This document shows, piece after piece, positions 1 to 30,499 of a stretch of DNA of 64,000 nt (within the stretch, counting starts at the first letter, position 1; every line of letters starts with the position of its first letter). Location: positions 149,603 through 213,602 of the forward strand of contig BROG01000931.1 of NCBI GenBank assembly GCA_030159075.1, written 5' to 3'. A model generated the notes under the pieces. That model ran no database searches and was not told the DNA's origin. It worked only from the letters and a program-made list of their open reading frames with translations. Origin of the DNA: Atrina japonica (lineage: Eukaryota > Mollusca > Bivalvia > Pterioida > Pinnidae). A program made the position numbers and the translations under genes.

Positions 1-22
1 CTTTTGTAGCATTGTTTTATAG

Positions 23-18806
<18,784 letters not shown>

Positions 18807-19008
18807 CATTGTTCAAGAGAAATTAAAGAGCTGCATTAATACAATACTTTGAGGCTGAAAAGTTCATATTTATTACGATGACAAAGAATATTGTCGAGTT
18901 ATTGAACAGTTTGTCCGCAAATCTACAAAACTAAATCATCACATGACGGGAATTGTGATACAAGATATTAGGTATCACACAGGGCGATATATGTGTCATG
19001 TAGGCTGA

Positions 19009-19283
19009 TACATGTTTAACATGGCCTTATAACACAATAGGCTGATACTTGTATCATGGGCTGATATCACATAGGCTGATACTTGTATCATGGACTGATA
19101 TCACATAGGCTGATACTTGTATCATGGGCTGATATCACACAAGCTGATACTTGTATCATGGGCTGATATCACACAAGCTGATACTTGTATCATGGGCTGA
19201 TATCACATAGGCTGATACTTGTATCATGGACTGATATCACATAGGCTGATACTTGTATCATAGGCTGATATCACATTAGGTAA
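19009..19283. repeat. 34-bp tandem repeat with self-complementary words
   Basis: About eight units of GCTGATACTTGTATCATGGG plus CTGATATCACACAA. Each unit contains TGATACTTGTATCA, a 6-bp inverted repeat with a 2-base loop, and the palindrome GATATC. It lies about 200 bases past the BLTP2 stop and would be in the transcript if the 3' UTR extends this far. Confidence 0.88.
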
Positions 19284-19390
19284 TTTTCATTTAGCTGATA
19301 CAAAAATTAACTAGAAAAAGTGTCAAGCACACCATAGTATGGTTATAGATACAGATCAGTTGTTATAATATTTAAAGAAGAATCAATTGT

Positions 19391-19489
19391 ACTGTAACCG
19401 AGTATTGTACTGTAACCGAGTATTGTACTGTAACTGAGTATATACTTAGGGATGTATGTTTGTATGTATGTATGTATGTATGTATGTAT
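19391..19489. repeat. 18-bp triplicate followed by (TGTA)n
   Basis: Three copies of ACTGTAACCGAGTATTGT, with small changes, followed at 19452-19489 by a TGTA tetranucleotide tract. Confidence 0.8.
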
Positions 19490-19548
19490 TTATATCAAGA
19501 GTCAAAGGGTATGTGAGAGGAATGATAGAAAAGAAGAGGGTATGTTTA

Positions 19549-19638
19549 CCTCAACAACTCCTGAAAAAACAATGGACTCTTCTGTAAATCAATGACTTAG
19601 ATCAGTCCAAATGTGTCTTTAGGGGTGAATGGGGATAA
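19549..19638 (+). mobile_element. TTAA MITE (family M1), edges degraded
   Basis: The core AACAATGGACTCTTCTGTAA, ATCAATGACTTAGATCAGTC and AGGGGTGAATGGGG matches the intact copy at 23527. TTAA is lost at both ends. Confidence 0.6.
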
Positions 19639-20429
19639 CAAAGTTCTGGGTCAATGATCTCATTATAGAAGTATCTATATAATTATTCTGAATGTATTGA
19701 TGAGTCAGTCTGTATCCCCCTACCGGTGAAACTTATAATTTGAATGGTGTGCAGTTACAAAATTTTAACCCAAACCTCAACCAGATGCATGAACACAGAC
19801 AAAACCTATAGCCACACCCTAGTTTCACTGGCAGAGAATTAATTTAAAACCACCTAAACCCAAAAACATGAAAAACCACCAATGCCTTTACATGGGATAC
19901 AGATTGTGTACTTTGATGTATGCCTATTTTTTTCAGTTGTTTGTTTTGTTTTTGTTTTTGTTTTGAATGTGGTACTGTTATGGAGTTTGATCTCTTTTAG
20001 TTTGAAAATATTTCTTTTTATTCCACCTAAGTGACTGTGTACAATTTGGATGATTTTATAAATTTTGAATGCTGCAATGGGTGGCGCACCTATATGTAAA
20101 GATATGTTAGTGAGTTGAATTAGTGAGAGGTGGTTGTAAATAATATTATTTGCTCAAGTGAGACAGTTCATATACTTAATTAAGTTTAGTGAGAGAAATT
20201 GTCAATATTTGTGAAAGTGAGATTAGGTATGATGGGCATTTCTGTTCTAGTGAGACAATTACATGTCAAATTTATCAGTATAATGGAAGCAAGTCAGAGA
20301 TTAGTCTAGTTTTGTCAAAAAGAAGCAATTGATCACTTTGTGAAAATGACTGACAAAGTGAACATAGTAAGACCAGCCATCTGGTCTGATTTTTGCGAGA
20401 TGGGCATACATTAACTTTTGTGAGAATGG

Positions 20430-20506
20430 GGACAGCAAAAACTTTATGACCAGGTGGTCTCTATACACAGGTGGTCACTAAAGCAGGTATTACTGTTTAC
20501 TGTTTT
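20430..20506 (-). repeat. Dispersed 'ACCACCTGTGTATAAAG' repeat, minus strand
   Basis: ACTTTATGACCAGGTGGTCT then ACACAGGTGGTCACTAAAGC is the complement of the copies at 11277 and 12222. Confidence 0.55.
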
Positions 20507-20868
20507 GTATGTGAGAATGGCTTTTTTTGTGCTACATGTACAATTACAATTTTGCTCACTCACTGAGATGTTTTTATGCAGATTGTGAAGTAGTATAGTC
20601 CAAATATCCTTTTTTTTTCTTTTTTTTTGAGGTGAGCTTATATTTCAGAATTTTGTCTGCCTTGGGCTTCCATAGTGTATATAAAAGACTCGCAAAGCAT
20701 CTTAGCTGCTGTAGCTCATTTTCGTCTTCATGTATTTTATTTACTGTGGTGCTGATTTTAAAACAATTGAATGATTTTTTTTTTTTGGTTAATTAAAAAT
20801 ATTTATGATAAAAGTATGAAAACTAGATTTTTTTTATGAATTCTGTTAAAAGAAACAGTACCCAAGTA

Positions 20869-21075
20869 GACCCTGGTCACAAACATTAGACTGGTTTACC
20901 TTTCACATAAGTGTTGTCACAAACATCATTAGACTGGTTTACCTATCACATTAATATTGTCACAAACATTAGACTGGTTTACCTTTCACATAAGTGTTGT
21001 CACAAACATCATTAGACTGGTTTACCTATCAGTATGGTCACAAACAACATATGGTAAGACTGGTTTAGTTTTCAT
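20869..21075. repeat. ~41-48-bp tandem repeat, about five units
   Basis: Units of GTCACAAACATTAGACTGGT and TTACCTTTCACATAAGTGTT; alternate copies carry CATCATTAGACTGG and TTACCTATCA, so the true period may be a doublet of about 89 bp. Confidence 0.8.
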
Positions 21076-21463
21076 ATTAATAGGTCAAATACAATGCAAA
21101 AATTGTTACATGTGCCACACTAGTCATATATCTCATACAAAGTTTGGCCGTTATATATATTACACATATATATATATATTTATATATATATACATTGCTC
21201 ATGTAAATTGTGTCGTTTTAATTCTACAAAGAAGTTGAATTTTGAAGTGCATATGCATCGTTTAATTACACTTTTTAATTGTTGTCATTAAATGTATTAC
21301 TCGCAAAACTAATAGTACACACCCTACCTATGTAAACATCTATCTACCTGTGTAAACACCCATTTACCTGTGTAAATATCTCTTTGAAGGTGTCTTCCAT
21401 GTCATTTAGGATGACGCCAGAAAAATGGATTGGGTCAGTTAGTTTTTAGTTAAATGAGATTTT

Positions 21464-22424
21464 AGCTCACCTGAGCCAAAGGCTCAAGTGAGATATTGTG
21501 ATCACTCCCTGTCCGTCTTCCAGTGTCTGTCCGTCAACTTTTCATATTTTTTACTTCTCCTCAGAAACCACAAAAGGGATTTTGACAAAACTTGACAGGA
21601 AGCAAGTGCTCAAGTTCCTTAATCAAGTTTGTAGTTTTCAGCCAGATTGGCCAGGAGGGGTGGATCATTTATTTTGGCAAGATTTCCTCAATTATCTCCC
21701 CTTGCATTCACTTTGATCCATTGAATTAATGTGTTTTACATGTTATTAGCTGAAGAAATGTTTTTGTTAAAGAATTTTACAGAAATCTAATTTCTAGATT
21801 TTTTTAAGACCGCAAAAAAAAAAAAAAAAAAAAAAGAGGGGTGGGGTGCATTGTTCACACTATCAGCTTTTATTTCAAAACTACTGAAGGAATTGTGACA
21901 AAACTTTAGCGGAAGGAATTGCTGAAGGTCCTTTATAAAGTTTGTAGTTTTCAGCCAGATTGGCCCAGGGATGGATCCAGGGTGGGGCAGAATAGGTCCC
22001 AAAAAGTACCTTCTTTGAAAATCTTCTCCAGAGCTAGTACATAAATTGAAAAATGGATTGTTTCTGAGTGATCTGCATGAAAGTGTGATTCAATTTTGTA
22101 TTTTTCATAGAAATCAGAATATCAATTTTGGCATGTTTTAGAGGTCTTTTCAGACTTTTTGCATGATTTCCTCAATTATCTCCCCTTGCATTCACAATGA
22201 TGCATTAAAGTGTTTTACTTGTATATAATTGGAGAAATGTTTTTGAGCAAGAATTTTGCCGAAATTTGATTTCTAGAATTTTTTATGAATTTCTTATAAT
22301 AGCAATATTTATGTTTCTTGGCAGCATCAGCCTAAATGTACAAATTCTTCCTGGTGTTATTTCCACATATGTAGATGGTTCTCAGGTGAGCGATTGAGGC
22401 CCTCTTGGGCCTCTTGTTTTTATA
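21464..22424 (+). repeat. GGCCTCTTG-family interspersed repeat, copy 2 (longest)
   Basis: Starts TAGCTCACCTGAGCCAAAGG and CTCAAGTGAGATATTGTGAT, and ends AGCGATTGAGGCCCTCTTGG then GCCTCTTGTTTTT. The middle is internally duplicated: TTTCCTCAATTATCTCCCCT occurs near 21690 and near 22170, and a poly-A run (21813-21835) separates the halves. It may be a dimer or two nested copies. Confidence 0.7.
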
Positions 22425-22639
22425 TTGCTAGACATTTGAAGGAGTGTTTAATTATATCCACAAATGATAATTTGATACATGATTTATATTTTCAAATGTT
22501 AACTGTGATACCAGACATTTTTAAGCATCGCCAATTTAATTTTACATCACTGGATTTGTCGCCACCAAATTCAAACTCGGTGGTATTTTGCAAGTTTTAC
22601 AAATTTTCACCATTTTTTGGTAGTAGGTTTCTAATTGTT

Positions 22640-22822
22640 GAGAGAGGCTGAGTTGTTACAGCATGACACTTTATCATGAAGTCTCTCTTCGCCAGTCAAC
22701 ACAAATTCAATTCCCGTTGTAACCTAACTTGATTTTGCGAGAAAGTTTGCCAGTTTGCTTTCGGGAGACTGGTGGTCTCTTCCTAGGTAACTGGGTTCTC
22801 TCCTGCACCATTAAAAACAATG
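22640..22822 (+). mobile_element. SINE family B copy
   Basis: Head GAGGCTGAGTTGTTACAGCA, then ATGAAGTCTCTCTTCGCCAG, GAGAAAGTTTGCCAGTTTGC and TCTCTCCTGCACCATTAAAA. The B box (AATTCAATTCCCG) is worn. Confidence 0.65.
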
Positions 22823-23015
22823 CATACAGATAAAATATTTATAACGATAGTTACGCATCTGAGCAAAACTTCTGGAATTTTAAATTCAATTTGAGTAAAT
22901 ACTTGCATTTTGAGTACCGCAAGTTATTTTTCACATTTTTATGGAAAACTTGTAAAATTTGATGTTTTTGTGTCAGTCACTTGTGGAGAGAATACAAACA
23001 AACTTTTAACCCTTT

Positions 23016-23083
23016 AAACCCATAATAGACTGGTCTAAACAATAGAAAAGATCATACCATCTGGATACGTAGGGTCGAGTCAA
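23016..23083 (+). mobile_element. TTAA MITE (family M2), shortened
   Basis: TTAACCCTTTAAACCCATAA then AGACTGGTCTAAACAATAGA. The right end is degraded. Related copies: 30221, 37600, 38941, 62946. Confidence 0.6.
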
Positions 23084-23318
23084 AATAAGGAGATGAAAGT
23101 TGAGCTTCAGAATTAGAATTAGTGGCTCCATTGAAGTCGGTCATGGTTTATTTTTATGAGATCAGAAATGAATGCCAAAAATAGACACAGTGTATTTGAA
23201 TATTCAGGACTTGAATATTTTATCTTTACAAATGAAGTTTGAATATTAATATTTTTTTTACCACATGTGTATTACTTCTTTCTTTCTTTCTTGAAATTAA
23301 ATTAAGTCAAGTCACACC

Positions 23319-23437
23319 AATATTCAAATATTTACCATTTAAAATTCATTCATGAATATTCAAATATCCATCATTTAAAATTCATTCATGAATATTCAAA
23401 TATCTGTCGTTTAAAATTCATTCATGAATATTCAAAC
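23319..23437. repeat. 36-bp tandem repeat, 3-4 units
   Basis: AATATTCAAATATCCATCAT followed by TTAAAATTCATTCATG, repeated with few changes. CATGAATATTCA words make it weakly self-complementary. Confidence 0.8.
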
Positions 23438-23526
23438 ATTCGTTTCTGCATTTATATAGGTGCATAAATTTTTTTCATTTTATTTAATGCGGCTTATTTT
23501 TTTTTCAAAAATTACATAGTATACAA

Positions 23527-23618
23527 TTAACTCATCAACCCCTGAAAAACAATGGACTCTTCTGTAAATTAAATGACTAAGACTAGTCCAAATGTGTCTA
23601 TAGGGGTGAATGAGTTAA
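23527..23618 (+). mobile_element. TTAA MITE (family M1), best copy, 92 bp
   Basis: Perfect TTAA at 23527-23530 and 23615-23618. Terminal inverted repeats CTCATCAACCCCT and AGGGGTGAATGAG face each other. The left terminus (TTAACTCATCAACCCC) is very close to that of the piggyBac relic at 8118 (TTAACTCATTCAGCCC). Confidence 0.8.
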
Positions 23619-23699
23619 GATGCAATATTGTTTAGTTATTTAGTTATGTATCATTCTGTTGATATGCATATTAAAGAAATAAACCTGAAAATGTAGTTC

Positions 23700-24220
23700 T
23701 GTAATTTTTACTACTTGAAAGACATACAAGCAGTCAAAATGATTTTTTTTGGTATTAAAAGTTTCAAATATTTGTTGTTTAAAACATATGAAATGTTCAT
23801 AAAAAATCACAGGTGTAAAAAAAAAACTTCTTATATTATCTTTTTTTGTGAAAAGAAACCGAATGTGAATAATGGGAGAGTGAACACTGAATTCTTACCT
23901 GGATGGAAATAATATCATGGCTGTATTTCATACATTTTAGGCTATATACTGTATGTGTACTTAAATTAGCGCACTCATATTTTAGCGCTCTGAGGTGCTG
24001 CAGACTTATTGCATACACCGAACTATGCACACAATAGAGATTATTCTGTAGTATAAATACTGCCATTAGTTTTTAGCATGTGTGCTGAATGGATAAATTT
24101 TAAATGTGTAAACATTCGTAAACGAGAGGATTTTATGTTCCGGCTCTAGTCATGAACAGTAACAACACGACACGTGATTGTGAAAGGGGCATTAACTGTG
24201 TTTATCAATTTTTGGCCGGA
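23700..24220. other. Non-coding stretch, nothing recognised
   Basis: AT-rich sequence without credible exons, RNA genes or clear repeats. Short open frames here on both strands have no family signature. Confidence 0.5.
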
Positions 24221-24229
24221 TTGTTTCTG

Positions 24230-25020
24230 TCCATCTGCATCAACAATTTGGTTAAGCGCTTTGTGGGATTACCATAAATATTATCTTTTTAAAACTTCAC
24301 ATGTGGGTAGACCTTGATTAGAACTATCCATTACTACCTTTGTTGTTGAATTTAGAGGGGGATCCAAGTAATAATGGAGGGGTGGACTGTCTGCATCAAG
24401 AATTTGGTTTAGCTCATGTTTAGGTTCATTGTGGAATGACCATAGATAACATCTCTTTGAAACTTCACATGTAGATAGACCTTGATGAGAACTATCCATC
24501 ACAATCTTTGTTTTTGAATTTGGAAGGTGGATCAAAAAAGTAAAAAAGTTTCAGGGGTGGAGTTTGAGTTTACATATGTACTATGGGAACCTATGGGAAA
24601 TTTTAATATTTCATCATAACTTGAAAATAGTACAGTTTAAAACATTTAAACAATATATTTACTTGTTGAATTTTGGATGGGGATCAAAGTAATAATAGGG
24701 GGTGGATTGTCAGCATCAACAATTTTATTTAGCTCTTGCGTTTCGGGTCATTGTTGGAAAACCATAGATGATATCTCTTTGAAACTTAACTTTAGATTGA
24801 CCTTGATAATTATCCATCACAACCTTTGCTTCTGAATTTTGGTGGGTAGATCAAAGTAGTTAAGTAATGGGGGTGGGGATCAACATTTGGTTGAAGCAAA
24901 TTCTCAGCAATTTTGATAGAGGTACAGACCTCAAACTTGGTCTGTAGGTTACCTGTGAAAAGTACAATTCATTTATGTGAGTTTGAATTTTGGAGGGTGG
25001 ATCAAAGTAGTAATTTGGGT
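24230..25020. repeat. ~190-bp degenerate tandem repeat
   Basis: About four diverged units with GCATCAACAATTTGGTTAAG, TCTTTGAAACTTCACATGTA, GACCTTGATGAGAACTATCC and TTGAATTTGGAAGGTGGATC. Unit length varies through indels. Open frames here repeat with the units and are not genes. Confidence 0.75.
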
Positions 25021-25226
25021 GGAGATCAACATCTTGGTTATAGTTCCAGGTGGAAGTAAATCAATAGCAACGAAAGGAGGTACAAACTTCATACAGACTT
25101 GTTTCCAACTTCTGTCAACACCCCGTAGTCTGGCCATACCACCTTTCTTGCTTCTACTTTCACTAGTGCTTGATGTACAATAACAAATAAGAGCTATACA
25201 CAAGCATAAACAAAATCCTATATTTC

Positions 25227-25472
25227 TATATACTTTGTGTTTGTTTGTTTATTGTTGTTTAACGTCCCACTCAAGAATCTTTCACTCATATGGAGACGTC
25301 ACCAATGCGGGTGAAGGGCTTCAAATTTTGGCCTATGCTCGACACTTATGGCCATTGAGCAGTGAGGGTTCTTTAACGTGCCGACACTCACTGTGACACG
25401 GGACCTCAGTTTTTACTGTCTCAGTCCGAAGGACAGGAGCATATCCGGGTTGGTAACCATATATACTTTGTG
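25227..25472 (-). mobile_element. SINE family A, minus strand, 5'-truncated, with 13-bp target-site duplication
   Basis: TATATACTTTGTG at 25227-25239 and again at 25460-25472 flanks a minus-strand SINE body. Reading left to right: TTTGTTTGTTTATTGTTGTT (tail complement), TGGAGACGTCACCAATGCGG, GCTCGACACTTATGGCCATT and CTTTAACGTGCCGACACTCA. The tRNA-like head is missing. Confidence 0.9.
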
Positions 25473-25613
25473 AAAATAAGGTCAAGTCCAGTGTGGTATT
25501 CATATACAAATAGCAAGGAGGAATTAATCAATTGCAAGTGAATAATTGCCAAACTGTTTTCACAAAATATGTAGGAATTTTAAAAGAATATTTATGCCTG
25601 TGAATATATCTTT

Positions 25614-26132
25614 TTAGCCGAAGGCTCGGGTGAGCTATTGTGATCATTCCCTGTCCTGAAGGGAAACCACAGAAAGGATTTTGATGAAACTTTACAGGAA
25701 GCAAGTGCTCAAGATCCCTTACCAAATTTGTAGTTTTCAACCAGATTAGCCTAGGGGTGGATCCAGGGAGGAGGGACAGAATAGGTCCCAAAAGTACCCT
25801 CTTTAAAAATCTTCTCCAGAGGCACTACATGAATTGAAAAACAGATTCTTTCAGAGAGATCTACATGGATATAAGTTTGTATTTTTCAAAGAAATCGGAA
25901 TATTAATTTTTGAGGCGGTTTTGATGTCTATTTTCATTCATTTTTTGCATGATTTCCTCATTTATCTCCCCTTGCATTCTATTTGATGCATTCATTTAAT
26001 GTGTTTTACTTGTAATTTGGTGAAGAAATGTTTTAATGTCAGATCAGCCTTCATGTACAAATTCTTCTTGGTCTTCTTTCCACATTTGTAGATGGTTCTC
26101 AGCTGAGCAATTGAGGCCCTCTTGGGCCTCTT
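25614..26132 (+). repeat. GGCCTCTTG-family interspersed repeat, copy 3
   Basis: AGCCGAAGGCTCGGGTGAGC at the left, TTTCCTCATTTATCTCCCCT inside, and TTGAGGCCCTCTTGGGCCTC at the right. Same order as the copies at 10618 and 21464. Confidence 0.7.
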
Positions 26133-26239
26133 TTTTTAAAATTGATAAAACTTATTGCGTTTGTCTAAAACGAAACTCTTAAAAAATCACACAGTATTGC
26201 TATTAACAGGAAAATACACTTATTATACACAAGCTATTT

Positions 26240-26243
<4 letters not shown>

Positions 26244-26304
<61 letters not shown>
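26244..26304. repeat. (TA)n microsatellite
   Basis: About 30 TA units without interruption. Confidence 0.95.
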
Positions 26305-26306
<2 letters not shown>

Positions 26307-26592
26307 CGCTAAATATTATTTAAATGTGAAAATTGGTTCTCAGCGAATTTTTGCGAACTTTACTAAACTGTTAGTTTATAGAGGTGATTTCCGGTATGTA
26401 TGAAATTGCGGATAAAATACATTTACTACCTGGGTACCGATGTTTCCCATCGGTTTTCACTTTTTCAACTTTATCCTCGTGGACCATTACGGGTATATTT
26501 TAATTTTTCACACTAAGAAATTAAAAAAAAAGAGATTGTTCTAAAACTATATGTGTATGCTTAGTCTAATTTTTGTGGTGAAAAAAAAATAT

Positions 26593-26665
26593 AGGTTTCA
26601 GCGAGGCTCGAACTCGCGACCTTCTGCGTGTTAAGCAGACGTGATAACCACTACACCATGAAACC
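26593..26665 (-). tRNA. tRNA-Val (AAC anticodon)
   Basis: 73 nt on the complement. Acceptor GGTTTCA pairs with TGAAACC; D arm GTGTAGTGGTTATCAC; anticodon stem-loop TCTGC-TTAACAC-GCAGA gives AAC, decoding GUU/GUC valine codons after A34 editing; T arm GCGAG-TTCGAGC-CTCGC. A run of nine T follows within five bases as pol III terminator. Position 73 is T, where eukaryotic tRNA-Val normally has A. No intron. Confidence 0.9.
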
Positions 26666-27085
26666 ACTTGTTCAAATGTGCGTATAAAGGTGTAAGTATG
26701 GCCGCACAGGCGAATTTCGATTCTTGAAGTGTGTTTACTTTCTGAATGTAGTTAACGTGGAATGAATAACAATCACTACCTTTAAGTATTAAATTGGGTC
26801 GATTTTATTTACAAAAAGATAAACAGATAAAGAAACGCCCATACTGATACCAGCAGTGAACTTAAGTTCACGGAAATACGTATAAATCATGTATGAAAAC
26901 TTAGCCTACCGCTAACACGTAAACCCCAACTGTACGTGGACTCCTTCACCATATGGGGAGAAATGAAATGTAAACTTATTCAGACATCTAAAACAAGCTA
27001 ATATTTAAATAAAATATCAACCTTTGGATAGTTAACTATTCAGGTTAGTGTTTAAGTGCTTTGAAAAAAAATATATGAAAAATAT

Positions 27086-27158
27086 AGGTTTCAGCGAGGC
27101 TCGAACTCGCGACCTTCTGCGTGTAAAGCAGACGTGATAACCACTACACCATGAAACC
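27086..27158 (-). tRNA. tRNA-Val (UAC anticodon)
   Basis: Same 73-nt body as the gene at 26593, except that the anticodon loop is TTTACAC, giving UAC. Stems are fully paired. The 3' flank on the complement reads TATATTTTTCA, giving a T5 terminator. It lies 493 bases from the AAC copy in the same orientation with a similar AT-rich 3' flank, so the two probably arose by local duplication. Position 73 is T. Confidence 0.9.
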
Positions 27159-27224
27159 GTTGATCGCAGACGTGTTATAAATACATTTATGATGTTATGT
27201 GTGCATTAATTTCTCGAGGAACAT

Positions 27225-27451
27225 GCAAACGATTGTCCAGCCGGCGGCAAGTTGGTTAGTAAAACTTGAGGTCCCGTGTTGCAGTAGGTGTCGGCACGTT
27301 AAAGAACTTTCACTGCTCAATGGCCGTAAGACTTGTGCCGAGCATAGGCCAAAATTTGAAGCCCTTCACCGGCATTTCGTGACGTCTCCATATGAGTGAA
27401 AGAATCTCGAGTGGGACGTTAAACAACAACAAACAAACAAGCAAACGATTG
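27225..27451 (+). mobile_element. SINE family A, plus strand, 5'-truncated, with 11-bp target-site duplication
   Basis: GCAAACGATTG occurs at 27225-27235 and at 27441-27451. Between them lie GTCCCGTGTTGCAGTAGGTG, CTCAATGGCCGTAAG, ACGTCTCCATATGAGTGAAA and the CAAACAA tail. Most of the tRNA-like head is gone. Confidence 0.9.
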
Positions 27452-27547
27452 AGTGAGATCATAGACATACGCAAGAATGATATAACAGACTTTGAAAATA
27501 AAATATTTAAATTATGTACTCCCAAGCGATTAATTTAGAAATGACTT

Positions 27548-27586
<39 letters not shown>

Positions 27587-27588
27587 TT

Positions 27589-27621
<33 letters not shown>

Positions 27622-27622
27622 G
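27548..27622. repeat. (TA)n tract, interrupted
   Basis: TA dinucleotides with a few TAATAT interruptions. Confidence 0.9.
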
Positions 27623-27666
27623 CCGACTTGAAGTATATACATGTAAAAGCGGCAAATCTTGATTCT

Positions 27667-27740
27667 GCTTGGATTCGAACCTAGGAACCCTGGTTTACGA
27701 GTCTGGTGCTCTACTGGTGGGATACCCCACTATCTCAAGC
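27667..27740 (-). pseudogene. tRNA-like sequence, Thr(CGU)-like, degenerate
   Basis: On the complement it has an A-box-like CAGTAGAGC, a loop CTCGTAA that would read CGU, and a perfect B box GGTTCGAATCC, with GCTTG at the 5' end and CCAAGC at the 3' end. The anticodon stem does not pair (CCAGA against ACCAG), so it is not a working tRNA. It is more likely a tRNA pseudogene or SINE head. Confidence 0.5.
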
Positions 27741-28015
27741 TAGTAGGAACCCCATATATCTAACCCTGCCACATAGTCTATCACTTAGCAGACCATCGTT
27801 TCTAGGCAATGGACTGCATAGTTTTCACTTAACCAGTCTATCCTGATCGATGGTTTTATCTGATGTTTTATCAACTGGGATTCAATTTACTTCATTGTTT
27901 ATGGAATGGAAGCATGAAATGTTTTTTTTTAACATGGCAAAATGTATTTCTGTTTCTACATTATTACAAAGTTCAGCATACACCAGTGTCTGTCTGATAT
28001 GGATTTTAGAGGGGA

Positions 28016-28755
<740 letters not shown>

Positions 28756-28758
28756 ATA

Positions 28759-28910
28759 GGCGTCGGAACCGGGGGGGAACCCCCCACTTTTTTTGCAAAG
28801 ATAGACATAGGTGTTTAAAATTGGGGCTTAGCCCCAAGACGTTTCTGGCGTGTGTATGTGTTTAAGTTGGTTTAGTCCCCCCCCCCAACTTTCAATTTGC
28901 TTCCGACGCT
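28759..28910 (+). mobile_element. GGCGTCGGAA MITE, copy 1
   Basis: Ends GGCGTCGGAACCGGGGG and CTTTCAATTTGCTTCCGACGC are inverted, and G/C runs adjoin both. Internal words ACTTTTTTTGCAAAGATAGA and GGGGCTTAGCCCC recur in the inverted copy at 37769-37973. Confidence 0.72.
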
Positions 28911-28931
28911 GATGTGTGGTATAGTAAAATC

Positions 28932-29441
28932 CATATAACCTGGTGGGGTGGAGTCTCATATTACCTGGTGGGGTGGAGTCTCATATAACCTGGTGGGGGT
29001 GGAGTCTCATATAACCTTGTGGGGTGGAGTCTCATATTACCTGGTGTGGGTGGAGTCTCATATAACCTGGTGGGGTGGAGTCTCATATAACCTGGTGGGG
29101 TGGAGTCTCATATAACCTAGTGGGGTGGAGTCTCATATTACCTGGTGGGGGTGGAGTCTCATATAACCTGGTGTGGTGGAGTCTCATATTACCTGGTGGG
29201 GGTGGAGTCTCATATAACCTGGTGGGGTGGAGTCTCATATAACCTGGTGGGGTGGAGTCTCATATTACCTGATGGGGGTGGAGTCTCATATAACCTGGTG
29301 TGGTGGAATTTCATATTACCTGGTGGGGGTGGAGTCTCATATAACCTGGTGGGGGTGGAGTCTCATATAACCTGGTGGGGTGGAGTCTCATATTACCTGG
29401 TGGGGTGGAGTCTCATATAACCTGGTGGGGTGAAGTCTCGT
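28932..29441. repeat. 25/26-bp satellite, about 20 units
   Basis: Units TGGTGGGGTGGAGTCTCATA plus TAACC or TTACC. Single-base gaps (GGGG/GGGGG) alternate between 25 and 26 bp. The flanking sequence (CTCGTGAACCATTTTTTGAC, GAGTTAAAATTTTAGG) matches 39530-39810, where the same unit is present only once. Confidence 0.95.
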
Positions 29442-29660
29442 GAACCATTTTTTGACCTGGACGAGTTAAAATTTTAGGAAGTAAAGCGTAAAATTAGAAT
29501 AGTTCTGACTAGAGTCACTGTTCCTACTCGTCATCGAGTATCCAATTAGGAATGGAATATTTTCCCCGTCGAATCTATCATAACCGAAAAGTGACTAGAA
29601 TCATGATAATCAAAAGGTTACTCCGCCCCGCCATCTTATGTGAATCGGACAATATGTATC
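29442..29660 (+). repeat. Dispersed repeat flanking the 25-bp satellite, copy 1
   Basis: TCTCGTGAACC, then TAACCGAAAAGTGACTAGAA, ATAATCAAAAGGTTACTCCG and CCATCTTATGTGAATCGGAC. Matches 39575-39800 in the same order. Confidence 0.75.
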
Positions 29661-30034
29661 AATAAATTGACTATGAAATTAATCACTAAAAATTCTATTA
29701 TAAAAACAAATACATTTGAGAATTGCCAATTGAAATATTCTTGGCGTAATTGTGCGAATTCAAGATTGCGCTAATAAGTTTACAACCTTCAGAGCGCTAA
29801 TTTTTGAGTGCGCCAATTTTTGATTGCGCCAATTTCAATAAACATACATTAATATGATAATACAGGAAAGGCGATCGTTTAAAATTAATGTTGACAGAAT
29901 ACAATCATATTTGAGACGAAGACAAAAGCCAGGTGATGATAACAACTGATTTAAACCAGGTAACTGAACTTCAAAATCAGATAGCTTTAAATCACATTGT
30001 TTATTGATCAAATTGACGACTTACATTGTATGTC
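29661..30034. other. Non-coding stretch with small inverted words
   Basis: Contains short duplicated phrases (TTGAGTGCGCCAATTTTTGA, TTGCGCCAATTTC) near 29810 but no gene or named repeat. Confidence 0.4.
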
Positions 30035-30107
30035 GGTTTCATGGTGTAGTGGTTATCACGTCTGCTTCACACGCAGAAGGTCGCGAGTTCGAGCCTCGCT
30101 GAAACCT
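30035..30107 (+). tRNA. tRNA-Val (CAC anticodon), copy 1
   Basis: 73 nt. Acceptor GGTTTCA/TGAAACC, D arm GTGTAGTGGTTATCAC, anticodon arm TCTGC-TTCACAC-GCAGA (CAC, reads GUG), T arm GCGAG-TTCGAGC-CTCGC. A T run starts at once after the 3' end (30107-30114). All stems are paired. Position 73 is T, as in the other copies. Confidence 0.92.
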
Positions 30108-30220
30108 TTTTTTTAATTCTATTTTATAGATTTTCTTTTTCTTTTTTCAATACTATTTTATAGATTATCAATACACTTGTCGATATTTTTATAAATATTT
30201 CTTGACATGGTTATTTTTTT

Positions 30221-30297
30221 TTAACCCTTTCAACCTAAGTTTTTCTATTTACATAGTATGGTCTTTTCTGTTGTTTAGACTGGTCTGTTGTGGCCGT
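30221..30297 (+). mobile_element. TTAA MITE (family M2), truncated
   Basis: TTAACCCTTTCAACCTAAGT and then TTGTTTAGACTGGTCTGTTG. No TTAA at the right. Confidence 0.5.
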
Positions 30298-30499
30298 GTT
30301 TCATTTAAATAACAACTTCGTATGTTGTAGTTTGATCACGTTGATTAGATTTGCACATGACCAATCTCTTACACAGAGTTGTCGGTCCTTGCTTTCCTCA
30401 ACAACCTCTGCCAATGTCTCTACTTCTGTCAGTTTTGGGCAAAATATATAAATCTACTATAGATTTTGCTCTTTATAGCGATCGGTATGGTGGCTGATT

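Larger units (their letters stand above)
18807..23683 (+). other. Region 3' of BLTP2 stop: presumed 3' UTR, end uncertain
   Basis: No further coding exon is seen. The first ~200 bases look like ordinary UTR. Beyond them lie a 34-bp tandem array, a TTAA MITE, a TGTA tract, a 41-48 bp repeat, a GGCCTCTTG-family repeat and a SINE copy. The clearest polyadenylation hexamer is AATAAA at 23678-23683, about 4.9 kb past the stop; an ATTAAA lies near 20793. Which is used cannot be told from sequence. Confidence 0.35.

Noticed and set aside
29145..29420. 91-residue frame with repeated GVSYNLVGWSLI-like phrases
   Set aside because: It is a read-through of the 25/26-bp satellite; the frame changes whenever a 26-bp unit occurs.
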